Assembly: GCA_964646605.1 (NCBI GenBank)
Contig: CAZYEX010000150.1
Location: 13,687 to 77,686, forward strand
Direction: 5' to 3'
DNA from: SBAX01 sp964646605
Lineage (GTDB): Bacteria; Planctomycetota; Phycisphaerae; UBA1845
Length of the DNA: 64,000 bases
Below, piece by piece: positions 43,632 to 52,171 of the stretch. The notes under the pieces are model-generated. The model did no database searches. It saw only the letters and a list, made by a program, of their open reading frames with translations, and was not told where the DNA came from. The position numbers were made by a program, and so were the translations under genes. How positions within the stretch are numbered: position 1 is the stretch's first letter; the number at the start of each line of letters is the position of its first letter.

Positions 43632-44501
43632 ATGGGCGTACGAATGCGACGAAGGCACCCCATAAACCTCGCAACAACCTGCCTGCTGTTGGGTACCGGG
43701 CCAGCGTCCGCGTACGCGCAGGTGCCCTCGTGGGAGGGCACCTCCTTTCCTGAAGCGGAAGGGTGGGACAGGAGTTCCTTTTGTACTCCCGATCGGTGGG
43801 TAGACGACGGCTGGTTTCGACAGGCACTCTCCTCTGGGGAGTGCTTTCCCCCCCCTGACGGTGACCGAGACTCGTACCGCCGCTCGCTTGAACCCTTCAA
43901 CGGTGCAGCGCAGTTCTTCCTGGAGTTTCGCCTTCAGACGGACGGAGACAGGTCGGAGATCGCAGGTGGGGCGCCGACTGTAGTCGCAATGGCCAACTTC
44001 TTCGGCGTCCTTTATCACATAACGGTCGCACGCGACTTGGTCCAATTCTTTCGGGACGCGCCTCTCCCGATCTGGCTTGTCGAGATCGCGCCCGATGTCG
44101 CGCACACGTACCGGATAGAACTCTATCCCGACCGATACGAGTTCTATGTGGATGCCGACCTCATCGACGAAGGCGTCCCCGAGGGCCCGTTTCCGGCTCA
44201 CGACTCCTTTGTAACGTGGCGCGGGAAATCCTGGTACCTCCCGTGCGAGAACGCCTGGGACTACATCCGCTACGGCGTGATCCCCGCGGACGCCAGCGGG
44301 GATTACGACAGCGACGGGATGTTCACCCAGGATGACTTCTACTTCTTTCACGAATGCCTCACCAACGATCGCCCCGGCATCCACGGCGGCCCGGACCAAG
44401 GCGCCGGCCCCGGCTGCCGCTTCGCCGACTTCGACTCCGACGCCGACACCGACCTTCTCGACTTCGCCGAGTTCCAAAACGCATTCGAGGCACCGCCGTG
44501 A
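43632..44501 (+). CDS. Secreted dockerin-like protein, paralogue 1 of 3
   Basis: A 289-residue protein with a leader of about 29 residues (GPASAYA then cleavage). The middle is a beta-rich domain, with EFRLQTDGDRSEI and YHITVARDLVQF. The C-terminus contains two EF-hand-like loops, DYDSDGMFTQDDFYFF and FADFDSDADTDLLDFA, spaced like a type I dockerin. The same three-part layout recurs in the two following genes (44543 and 45424), with the C-terminal 60 residues nearly identical. Dockerin-like ends may bind calcium and a partner on the cell surface; no cohesin is visible here. Confidence 0.85.
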   Translation: MGVRMRRRHPINLATTCLLLGTGPASAYAQVPSWEGTSFPEAEGWDRSSFCTPDRWVDDGWFRQALSSGECFPPPDGDRDSYRRSLEPFNGAAQFFLEFRLQTDGDRSEIAGGAPTVVAMANFFGVLYHITVARDLVQFFRDAPLPIWLVEIAPDVAHTYRIELYPDRYEFYVDADLIDEGVPEGPFPAHDSFVTWRGKSWYLPCENAWDYIRYGVIPADASGDYDSDGMFTQDDFYFFHECLTNDRPGIHGGPDQGAGPGCRFADFDSDADTDLLDFAEFQNAFEAPP

Positions 44502-44542
44502 TCGACGCCTCGCTGAAATACCGAAGCCCGGTGGAAACGTGA

Positions 44543-45400
44543 ATGAGAAGAGAGCGCGTGCAACCGATCGCAACCTGGCTCCTGCTGGGTGCCACCGCGG
44601 CACCCGTGCTTGCCCAGGTATTCTCCTCCGAGTTCTTCTCTGACCCGGTTTCCGAGGGCTGGGACTTGTCCGTTCAGTACTGCTCGCCGGAGACATGGAA
44701 CGACCAAGGCTGGTACCACCAACAGCTCGACCTGGACGCGTGTCCGCCGGGACCAGGGGGGGGGGCCGACGTGTACCGCCGTTCCCTTGAACCGCTTAAC
44801 GGTACGACGCAGTTCTTCGCGGAGTTCCGCCTCCAGACGGACGGGCAGAGATCGGAGATACCCGGCGGTGCGCCTGCACTCCTTGCGATGGGCAACAATG
44901 GGGGCGTCCTTTATCACATCACAGTCGCTCGCGACCTGGTCAAATTCCTTCGGGACGTTGACCTTCCGATCTGGATTATCGAGATCGAAGCGGGCGTCCC
45001 GCACACCTACCGCATCGAGCTGTATCCAAACCGGTTTGCCTTCTACATAGACGCTTACCTCATCGACGAAGGTGTTCCGGAGGGCCCATTTCCAGCCCAC
45101 GAGTCGAGCATTTCGTGGCGCGGGAGATCCTGGTACCTCCCCTGCGAAAACGCCTGGGATTACATCCGGTACGGCGTGATCCCGGCCGACGCCAGCGGGG
45201 ACTACGACAGCGACGGCGCGGTCACCCAGGATGACTTCTATTTCTTCCACGAGTGCCTCACCAACGATCGCCCCGGTATCCACGGCGGCGCGGACAACGA
45301 CGCCGGGCCCGGCTGCCGCTTCGCCGATTTCGACTCCGACGCCGACACCGACCTTCTCGACTTCGCCGAGTTCCAGAACGCGTTCAACGAAGCCCCGTGA
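44543..45400 (+). CDS. Secreted dockerin-like protein, paralogue 2 of 3
   Basis: A 285-residue protein starting MRRERVQPIATWLLLGAT, with a cleavable leader. It keeps EFRLQTDGQRSEI, YHITVARDLVKF and the C-terminal DYDSDGAVTQDDFYFF with FADFDSDADTDLLDFA. Only 42 bases separate it from the first paralogue's stop and 24 from the third, so the three are likely one transcript. Sequence identity is highest over the last 60 residues, as in a recently duplicated unit. Confidence 0.85.
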   Translation: MRRERVQPIATWLLLGATAAPVLAQVFSSEFFSDPVSEGWDLSVQYCSPETWNDQGWYHQQLDLDACPPGPGGGADVYRRSLEPLNGTTQFFAEFRLQTDGQRSEIPGGAPALLAMGNNGGVLYHITVARDLVKFLRDVDLPIWIIEIEAGVPHTYRIELYPNRFAFYIDAYLIDEGVPEGPFPAHESSISWRGRSWYLPCENAWDYIRYGVIPADASGDYDSDGAVTQDDFYFFHECLTNDRPGIHGGADNDAGPGCRFADFDSDADTDLLDFAEFQNAFNEAP

Positions 45401-45423
45401 ATGGAAGGGTGGGAGCCGCAAGA

Positions 45424-46278
45424 ATGCGAAGCGAGCGCGTACAACTCATCGCCGCCTGCTTGCTGGCCGGCGCGGGCGTGACGCCGGGGAACGCACAGGT
45501 CGTCACCTGGGAGGGTGCGTCCTTTCCCGAGGCAGACGGATGGAACCAAAACACGTTCTGTACGCCTGACCGCTCGATCCAAGGCTCCTGGTTTCGGCAG
45601 ACGCTCGCCGTTGGCGAGTGCGCTCCGCCGCCTAGCGGAGACCGTGACTCGTACACTCGCTCGCTTGAATCTCTTGATGGCGCGACGGCGTTTTTCCTCG
45701 AATTTCGGCTTCAGACGGACGGGGACCGGTCGGAGATTCCATACGGGGCGCCGTGCCTCATGGTTCTGGCCAGTGACGGGCCCGCGTTCTACCACATCAC
45801 TATCGCGCGGGATTTGGTCAAGTTCGCTCGCGACGTGGACCTTCCGATGTTGTTCATCGAGATCGAGCCGGGCGTGCCGCACACCTATCGGATCGAGCTG
45901 TATCCCGACCGGTACGCTTTTTACATCGACACCTACAGCATAGATGAAGGGGTTCCCGCCGGTCCCTTTCCCGCCTACGACCCGCGGATAGCGTGGCGTG
46001 GTAAATCCGCGTATTTGCCGTGCCACAATGCCTGGGACTACATCCGCTACGGCGTGGTCCCGGCCGACGGCAGCGGAGACTACGACAGCGACGGGGCGGC
46101 GACGCTGGATGACTTTTACTTCTTTCACGAGTGCCTCATCAACGACCGCCCGGGTATCCACGGCGGCCCGGAAAACGACGCCGGCCCCGGCTGCCGCTTC
46201 GCCGACTTCGACTCCGACGCCGACACCGACCTTCTCGACTTCGCCGACTTCCAGAATGCCTTCGGCCAGGAGCAGTGA
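45424..46278 (+). CDS. Secreted dockerin-like protein, paralogue 3 of 3
   Basis: A 284-residue protein starting MRSERVQLIAACLLAGAG with a signal peptide ending near GNAQ. It has EFRLQTDGDRSEI, YHITIARDLVKFA and the dockerin-like DYDSDGAATLDDFYFF and FADFDSDADTDLLDFA loops. The N-terminal third is closer to paralogue 1 (VTWEGASFPEADGW against SWEGTSFPEAEGW) than to paralogue 2. It ends the tandem array. Confidence 0.85.
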   Translation: MRSERVQLIAACLLAGAGVTPGNAQVVTWEGASFPEADGWNQNTFCTPDRSIQGSWFRQTLAVGECAPPPSGDRDSYTRSLESLDGATAFFLEFRLQTDGDRSEIPYGAPCLMVLASDGPAFYHITIARDLVKFARDVDLPMLFIEIEPGVPHTYRIELYPDRYAFYIDTYSIDEGVPAGPFPAYDPRIAWRGKSAYLPCHNAWDYIRYGVVPADGSGDYDSDGAATLDDFYFFHECLINDRPGIHGGPENDAGPGCRFADFDSDADTDLLDFADFQNAFGQEQ

Positions 46279-46530
46279 ACCCGTCTCGCTAATTTGGAAG
46301 CCACTTTCATCTCTTCTCCGCGCGGACTAAAGCCACGCGGCTCGCCTGGTTTCCGCAACGGCTCCTATATCCTTAACGGCGCGAGAGCGGCGTTATGTAC
46401 GCGCAACCCGAGAGTTTTTCCGCCGCCCCGGCAAGCGGGGACTCCGGCTGCCGGCCCCGTGGATTTGCGCGACTTCGCTCCAGTTCAACGCCTGCGCGGG
46501 TGAGGACTCGGGGTTGGCGGATGGGGTCGG

Positions 46531-47766
46531 TCAGCGCAGGACGACAAGGAGTACGTTGCCCAGGATCGACAACGCCAGAAGGATGCCCAGCGCCAGGGCC
46601 CACTGAACCGAGATCCGCGGACCGCCCGGCGGCGGCGCGGCCACCTCCGTGGGCGTGTCGGAAAGCGTGCGCCCTTTGGCCAGGGACTCCAGCAGCTCGT
46701 GGTCGTACTTCTTGCGGGCCATGTAGGGCGGTTCGCCGCGGGAGACCGATTCCAAGTCGGCGATGACTTCCGTCATGGAGGGGTAGCGGTCGTCGGCGCT
46801 CTTGGCCATCATCACCTCGATGATCTCGCCTACTCCCGCGGAGAGCGAAGGGTTGAGGTGGTCGGGGGGGATGAGCGGCTCCTTGAGGTGCTTGTGCATC
46901 ACGGCCGAGGGCGTGGTGCCATCGAATGGCACTTTTCCGGTAACCATGTGGTAGAACGTGGCCCCCAATCCGTAGATGTCCGCCCGGGCGTCGATGCTGA
47001 TCTCGCCGCGAATCTGCTCGGGACTGATGTAATAAGGCGTACCGTAGGCCCGTCCGGCCTCCGCCGTGGCCGTCGCAAAGTCGCCCATCTCCCGCGCCAG
47101 ACCCATGTCCGCGAGTTTGACATCCATGCTCTTGGTGAGCATGAGGTTCTTGGGTTTCACGTCGCGGTGGATCAGACCCTGTTCGTGGGCATGGTGCAAC
47201 GACTTGGCGCATTGGATGACCATGCGGACGGCGTCGGCTTCGGGCACGGGTCGACCGTCGGTCAGGAGATCATAGACGGTCTTGCCGTCGATGAACTCCA
47301 TGACGAAGTAGTGGTATCCGCCGGACTCACCGACGTCGAACGCCTGCACGATGTTGGCGTGGTTCAGCCTGGCCGCCGCTTTTCCCTCGCGGTAGAAGCG
47401 ATCCACGAACTCGCGGTTTTCGCTGAGGCGCTTGGGAAGGACCTTGATGGCCACGATGCGATCGAGACTGAGCTGTTTGGCCTTGAAGACCACGGCCATC
47501 GCCCCCTGCCCGATCTTGCTGAGCACCTGAAAGCCCGGGATCTGCTGCGCCGGGCGGTACATCGAATCCTCTTCCATGGCCAAGTGCAAGCGCTTGACCT
47601 GCGAATGGGTCACGAACCCGTGTTGCACCAGCAGATCGACGAGGGTGATGGGGCGCCCTTTTTCGCCCAAACCCTTTTGTTCCGCACGGACCAAGCCGAG
47701 TTCGTTGGCTGTGCAGAGCTTCCGCTCCACCACCAAGCGCGCCACCTGCGAGTCTTCTATGGACAT
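46531..47766 (-). CDS. Membrane Ser/Thr protein kinase
   Basis: A 411-residue kinase started at ATG 47766. Residues 1-70 are a short N-terminal region; the catalytic domain (about 78-350) has the P-loop IGQGAMAVV, the ATP Lys in AIKVL, HRDVKPKNLML, the metal-binding DMG (usual DFG is Met-substituted) and GTPYYISPEQ. A transmembrane helix (about 390-411) anchors it. Eukaryotic-type kinases of this sort phosphorylate Ser/Thr of regulators. It lies 70 bases downstream of the MnmE-like gene on the same strand. Confidence 0.92.
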   Translation of the reverse strand: MSIEDSQVARLVVERKLCTANELGLVRAEQKGLGEKGRPITLVDLLVQHGFVTHSQVKRLHLAMEEDSMYRPAQQIPGFQVLSKIGQGAMAVVFKAKQLSLDRIVAIKVLPKRLSENREFVDRFYREGKAAARLNHANIVQAFDVGESGGYHYFVMEFIDGKTVYDLLTDGRPVPEADAVRMVIQCAKSLHHAHEQGLIHRDVKPKNLMLTKSMDVKLADMGLAREMGDFATATAEAGRAYGTPYYISPEQIRGEISIDARADIYGLGATFYHMVTGKVPFDGTTPSAVMHKHLKEPLIPPDHLNPSLSAGVGEIIEVMMAKSADDRYPSMTEVIADLESVSRGEPPYMARKKYDHELLESLAKGRTLSDTPTEVAAPPPGGPRISVQWALALGILLALSILGNVLLVVLR

Positions 47767-47836
47767 GCCTAGCCCTGTGAACCACTGACTCCGGGGTCGC
47801 GACGAGCGCGACGACGCGAACTCTCCACGCCGTACT

Positions 47837-49051
47837 CTAGGGCCGAAAAGCGTCCGCATCAACTTCGACGTCGGGTTTGTCGCCGATCAGACGCCGGAAA
47901 AGATCGTTAGCGGCCCCGGCGGAGTCGGTCAGAATCGCTTCCTGCATGCGGCGAGCCTCCGCAACTTGCCGGGCTGTGAAAAACGCGGCCGAGACATCCA
48001 TCCAGTCCGCAAAACCCAACACGCCTAGCAGCCGCGCGGTTAAGTCCGGTAAACCGGACCCCACTTTGGCGGAGATCGGGACGGACTCCGCCGGACGCCC
48101 TTCCCACGCCGAAACCGCGGGTGAACCGAGATCCATCTTGGTTAGCGCCGTGACGACCGCGCCGTGTCCGAGTTGCGAATCCAGAAACTTCCGTTCCTCG
48201 AGCGTCGGCGGTCGAGAACCGTCCAACAGGACAAGCCGAATATCGGCGCGTTGCGCATGGCGTCGGCCGGCCTCGACCGCCAATCGTTCCAACGGCGAGG
48301 CGGCGTCATGTTCGCCCGCGGTGTCCATGAGGGTGACCGGGACGCCGGCCATCTCGATCGGTTCGGCGATCCAATCGCGAGTCGTCCCCGCCACGGGAGA
48401 GACGACGGCTGCCGGGCGACCAAGCATCCGATTGAACAGCGTGGACTTGCCGCTGTTGGGCCGACCGACGATGGCCACGGTCACGCCGTCCAGCAACTTC
48501 TTCGCCGTGGGGTAGGCGTCGATCATCCGCGTGAGGGCAAGCTGAGCGACCTGCGGATCGGTCCGCGCCTTCGCAGCGACCGTCTCCAATTCCGAAGACA
48601 AGTGCGTGCGTTGCCAGGACAGGAACGAGAGAGCGCGCTGTGTCTTGGCCAAGCACATGGCCCGGTTCGCCTCATGCTCAATCAGGTTCTGCGACGGCCA
48701 AACGGGCGGAGTTGGATCTTCCCCTGCGCCAACCTCCGCCCCGCTTCGTTCCAGTACCTGCAAAATGCGTTCCACGATCCGCACCCCGCCGTGAGCACAA
48801 ATCTCAACGACGGGTTGGTCGTGGACGGTCGTGGCGATGACCAGGACGTCGTCGATCGTTTCGTCGCCGTCGATGAGCAAGCCGTAGCGCGCTCGATCCG
48901 TCCGGGTTTCCACAAAAGACGGCCCGGTCATTGGGCGAAACAACGGGCTGAGCAACCGGATGGGATTCGGCCCGAGAATGCGAATGACCGCGATGGCCCC
49001 TGCGCCGGGCGGAGTTAAGAGGACGGCCCGATGCCCGCGAGCGTCGTTCAT
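47837..49051 (-). CDS. MnmE-like GTPase lacking the C-terminal CxGK motif
   Basis: A 404-residue protein started at ATG 49051, overlapping the coaX stop (ATGA). The N-terminal part HRAVLLTPPGAGAIAVIRI and EICAHGGVRIVERI resembles the folate-binding domain of MnmE/TrmE. The G domain has G1 GRPNSGKST, the switch TRDW, G3 DTAGE, G4-like TKMD (N to T) and SAK. MnmE normally ends in a Cys-containing CxGK used in tRNA U34 modification; here it ends VEVDADAFRP with no such Cys. So tRNA modification may be lost and the protein may be a paralogue with another role. Length is shorter than the usual 450. Confidence 0.8.
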   Translation of the reverse strand: MNDARGHRAVLLTPPGAGAIAVIRILGPNPIRLLSPLFRPMTGPSFVETRTDRARYGLLIDGDETIDDVLVIATTVHDQPVVEICAHGGVRIVERILQVLERSGAEVGAGEDPTPPVWPSQNLIEHEANRAMCLAKTQRALSFLSWQRTHLSSELETVAAKARTDPQVAQLALTRMIDAYPTAKKLLDGVTVAIVGRPNSGKSTLFNRMLGRPAAVVSPVAGTTRDWIAEPIEMAGVPVTLMDTAGEHDAASPLERLAVEAGRRHAQRADIRLVLLDGSRPPTLEERKFLDSQLGHGAVVTALTKMDLGSPAVSAWEGRPAESVPISAKVGSGLPDLTARLLGVLGFADWMDVSAAFFTARQVAEARRMQEAILTDSAGAANDLFRRLIGDKPDVEVDADAFRP

Positions 49052-49845
49052 GCTCCCATTTCGGAGAGGTGCTTGTCGTAGGCCAACCCCACCCCTCGCA
49101 AGCTCAGGTCCACGGCGAGGGTATCCACGAAGTCGCAATGGGGGGCGAGGAACGCGGCGTCGCCGCCCGTGGCGACGACCTGAGGCCAACGATTCAAATG
49201 CGTGGCGTAGGCCTCGACCAGGGCACGCACCGCGCCGGTGATCCCCCGGCAGACGCCGGCCTGAATCGCCTCCGTTGTGTCACGCCCAAAGGGAGACTCC
49301 GGAAACGAGGCCTCGACCTGCGGCAACTGCGCAGTGTGGTCGTGAAGGGCGCACAGTTGCATCCGCAATCCGGGCAAGATCGCCCCGCCGACGAAAGCGC
49401 CGTCGTCATCCACCAAATCGACGGTGATCGCCGTCCCGAACGAGACCACCGTACACCCCCGTCGGATGCGATCGTAGGCCGCCGCCGCCTGACACACCCG
49501 GTCCACCCCTACGGCGCGCTTGTCCTTCACAGCCACGTCCATGGGAAGGGGAATCGTTTCGCCAACCACCAGTGCTTCTTGATCCGACTTGCCCGCCACC
49601 CACGTCCGTATGCGTTCCAGGGCCTCGGGAACCACCGAGCTGATCACCGTCGCGGCAGGTTTTCGTTCGCCCGACGCCTCCAGATGCGCGGCGTACGATT
49701 CCTCGAACGCCGCCTGATCCGGCGTGGCGCCCACCAACGGCGTCCTAAGCTCCCCCTCGTGCCACGTAGCGACACTCGTGGTCGTATTTCCGATGTCGAT
49801 GACGACAATCGGCGCGGTCGGGTCGTAGGGCGGCGGGCGAATCAT
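49048..49845 (-). CDS. coaX: Type III pantothenate kinase
   Basis: A 265-residue ASKHA-fold kinase that phosphorylates pantothenate, the first step of coenzyme A synthesis. Signatures are VVIDIGNTTTSVATW (phosphate 1), VGVDRVCQAAAAYD, VSFGTAITVDLVD (phosphate 2), GAILPGLRMQ and ATGGDAAFL (adenosine). ATG 49845 overlaps the obg stop by four bases, and its own stop overlaps the next gene. The operon order obg, coaX, mnmE-like is tight. Confidence 0.95.
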   Translation of the reverse strand: MIRPPPYDPTAPIVVIDIGNTTTSVATWHEGELRTPLVGATPDQAAFEESYAAHLEASGERKPAATVISSVVPEALERIRTWVAGKSDQEALVVGETIPLPMDVAVKDKRAVGVDRVCQAAAAYDRIRRGCTVVSFGTAITVDLVDDDGAFVGGAILPGLRMQLCALHDHTAQLPQVEASFPESPFGRDTTEAIQAGVCRGITGAVRALVEAYATHLNRWPQVVATGGDAAFLAPHCDFVDTLAVDLSLRGVGLAYDKHLSEMGA

Positions 49846-50873
49846 GACGCCTCCGAACTCACCGATGCCGGATCCGCACCCCGCGCCTGGGCGATCATCT
49901 TCCAAAGCTTCTCGACCATCCCGGGAAGCCCGATACCGGCCACGGCGCTGATGGGCAGGACCTCCTTGCCGATGGCGTCGGCCAGAGCTTTCGCAGCTTC
50001 TCGGCCTCCGGTCAGGTCGATCTTGTTGGCCACGATTAGCTCCTCCTTGTCGCAAAGGGCCGCCGAGTATTTGGTCAACTCGTTGCGGATGGTTCGATAG
50101 GCCTGCTCGGGCGAAAGCGGGTTCAGGTCGCTGGCCACGTCGATCACGTGCAAAATAACCCGCGTGCGCTCGATGTGCCGCAAGAAAGCGTCGCCCAGCC
50201 CGGCCCCTTCGTGAGCGCCCTCGATCAAACCCGGAATATCCGCCATCACAAATCGCCGATGGTCCGACAACTGCACGATGCCCAGTTGCGGTCGCAGTGT
50301 GGTAAACGGATAGTCCGCGATCTTGGGTCTCGCCGCCGACAGACGCGAGAGCAGCGTGCTCTTCCCCGCATTGGGTAATCCGACGATGCCCACGTCGGCG
50401 AAGAGCTTGAGTTCCAGCCGCAGCCCACGCTGCTGACCGGGCGTTCCCTCGTCGTATTCCCGCGGAGACTGATGATCGGGCCGGGCGAAGCGGGCGTTGC
50501 CGCGACCGCCCTTCCCACCCTGCGCAATGCATGCCCGCTCGCCGTCCGTGTCCAAGTCTTTGAGCAGAATGCCCGTGTCGCGGTCATAAATGAGCGTGCC
50601 CACGGGGAGGGGCAGGGTAAGGTCTTCGCCCTTCTTTCCGAACATCTTCTTGCCCATCCCCGCTTGACCGTCCTGAGCGATCCAGTGATGGCGGCCTGAG
50701 AAATCGAGCAACGTCTCCACGTTGTGACAGGCCAGGGCGAACACGCTCCCCCCGTCGCCCCCGTCCCCGCCATCGGGGCCGCCCTTGGGCATGAACTTCT
50801 CCCGCAGGAAGCTCACGCATCCGTCGCCGCCCTTGCCGGCGCGAACATGGATTTCGGCGCGATCAACAAGCAT
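49842..50873 (-). CDS. obg: GTPase Obg/CgtA, ribosome assembly
   Basis: A 343-residue GTPase. The glycine-rich Obg domain is at 1-160 (KGGPDGGDGGDGGSVF), and the G domain follows with G1 GLPNAGKSTL, PFTTLRPQLG, G3 DIPGLIEGAHEGAG and G4 NKID. It acts in late assembly of the 50S subunit and in the stringent response. The start at MLVDRAEIHVRAGKGG is canonical. It opens the tight minus-strand operon. Confidence 0.96.
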   Translation of the reverse strand: MLVDRAEIHVRAGKGGDGCVSFLREKFMPKGGPDGGDGGDGGSVFALACHNVETLLDFSGRHHWIAQDGQAGMGKKMFGKKGEDLTLPLPVGTLIYDRDTGILLKDLDTDGERACIAQGGKGGRGNARFARPDHQSPREYDEGTPGQQRGLRLELKLFADVGIVGLPNAGKSTLLSRLSAARPKIADYPFTTLRPQLGIVQLSDHRRFVMADIPGLIEGAHEGAGLGDAFLRHIERTRVILHVIDVASDLNPLSPEQAYRTIRNELTKYSAALCDKEELIVANKIDLTGGREAAKALADAIGKEVLPISAVAGIGLPGMVEKLWKMIAQARGADPASVSSEAS

Positions 50874-50928
50874 GAAAATTCCAAAGGTCGAAGTTCAAAG
50901 TTCGAAAACGACGGCGCTGTCGCCTAGG

Positions 50929-51954
50929 TCAACATTTCCTCGCAAAGTCCTGGTTCCAGCCCTGGTCACGAATCTGGGTCGTGATTCGCTCGGCCAGTGC
51001 CACAGCGGCGAGACCCTCTTCCGCACTGACGCCAGCGGACTCCCCTGTTCGGACCGCCTGGAGAAACGAGGTCAGCTCGGCGCGAAGCGGCTCGACGTCA
51101 TCCACCACGAGCGGTTCGATCTTCACCATCGAGCCGAAGTCCAGCGACGCCATCTGCGAAAGATCGTCGAAGTTCCGCTCCTTGGCCATGCGGATCAGAT
51201 CGAGGTTGTCGGACAGCTTGATGGCGATGCCCGATTTCTTGTGATAGTCCATCGAAAGATACGCCGTCGGACAGAACACGCGGACGCGACGCTCCGTCTT
51301 CAGCGCCAGCCGCGAGGCCGTCAGGTTCGCCACCGCATGATCGCCGAAGCGCAATCGAGCACTGGCCACGTCCTCGTGCGCTCCCAAAACCCCGACGCCC
51401 ACCGCGTCGATCGTACACTCTCGATGTCCCACGAGGTGCAGCACGATGTCCAGGTCGTGGATCATCATGTCGAACACCACGCCGATGTCCGCGCTCCGGA
51501 ACGTAAACGGGCTGACCCGCTGCGTCTCGACAAAACGCGGAGCGACCTCCATGCGCAGCATGGCCTGCACCACGGGGTTGAAGCGCTCGGAGTGGCCGAC
51601 TTGCAAAACCGCACCCGTCCGTCGAGCGGCGTCGACCAGTTGTCGCGCGGTCGCCGAGTCCGGCGCAAGGGGTTTTTCGACCAGAACCGCGATGCCTCGC
51701 TCCAGCAAGGGTATGGCAACCTCCGCGTGATAGACCGTGGGTACGGCTACGGAAACGGCGTCGATCCGTTCCGTCACGTCGCTAAAGGCTTGCGCCGCGA
51801 CCCCGCCGAACTCCACGACCGTCTTCCGCGCCCGTTCGATGTCCTTGTCGATCACGGCCGCCAATCGGCAATCGGGAAGCGAGGCGTAAATCCGCGCATG
51901 GTGCCGCCCCATGTGTCCGACCCCGATCACGGCGACATTCAACGGCTTGCTCAT
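50929..51954 (-). CDS. Gfo/Idh/MocA-family oxidoreductase
   Basis: A 341-residue NAD(P)-dependent sugar oxidoreductase. The Rossmann motif is AVIGVGHMGRHHARI; VEKPLA and the catalytic-region VGHSERFNP (Glu/Arg/Asn) follow, as does MMIHDLDIVL. In several phyla a Gfo/Idh gene sits beside lpxA and takes part in making 2,3-diamino sugars for lipid A, so that role is inferred from context. The start ATG 51954 overlaps the hicB stop. Confidence 0.9.
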   Translation of the reverse strand: MSKPLNVAVIGVGHMGRHHARIYASLPDCRLAAVIDKDIERARKTVVEFGGVAAQAFSDVTERIDAVSVAVPTVYHAEVAIPLLERGIAVLVEKPLAPDSATARQLVDAARRTGAVLQVGHSERFNPVVQAMLRMEVAPRFVETQRVSPFTFRSADIGVVFDMMIHDLDIVLHLVGHRECTIDAVGVGVLGAHEDVASARLRFGDHAVANLTASRLALKTERRVRVFCPTAYLSMDYHKKSGIAIKLSDNLDLIRMAKERNFDDLSQMASLDFGSMVKIEPLVVDDVEPLRAELTSFLQAVRTGESAGVSAEEGLAAVALAERITTQIRDQGWNQDFARKC

Positions 51955-52163
51955 GCCGCGTTGACCGAATGCGTGATGACCGATGGCAAGGGAACCGGTT
52001 CACCATGTTGGCGCAGGGAGTCGATGTGCAACCGGACGGCCTCGTCAATCAACTGACGCGCCTCGTCGACCGTTTCGCCGCAGCTAACACAGCCTGGAAG
52101 ATCCGGGACGTATGCCGAAAAGCTCCCGTCATCGGCTTTTTCGATAATGACCAGGTATCGCAT
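51951..52163 (-). CDS. Solitary HicB-family protein
   Basis: A 70-residue protein starting MRYLVIIEKADDGSFSAYVP, with LPGCVSCGETVDEARQLIDEAV: the classic partial RNase-H-like fold of HicB antitoxins. HicA, the mRNA-cleaving toxin, would be a small gene next to it, but upstream is lpxA and downstream the oxidoreductase. So it is a solitary copy. It overlaps the next gene (ATGA at 51951-51954) and follows lpxA by 8 bases. Confidence 0.88.
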   Translation of the reverse strand: MRYLVIIEKADDGSFSAYVPDLPGCVSCGETVDEARQLIDEAVRLHIDSLRQHGEPVPLPSVITHSVNAA

Positions 52164-52171
52164 GCCGTGGC

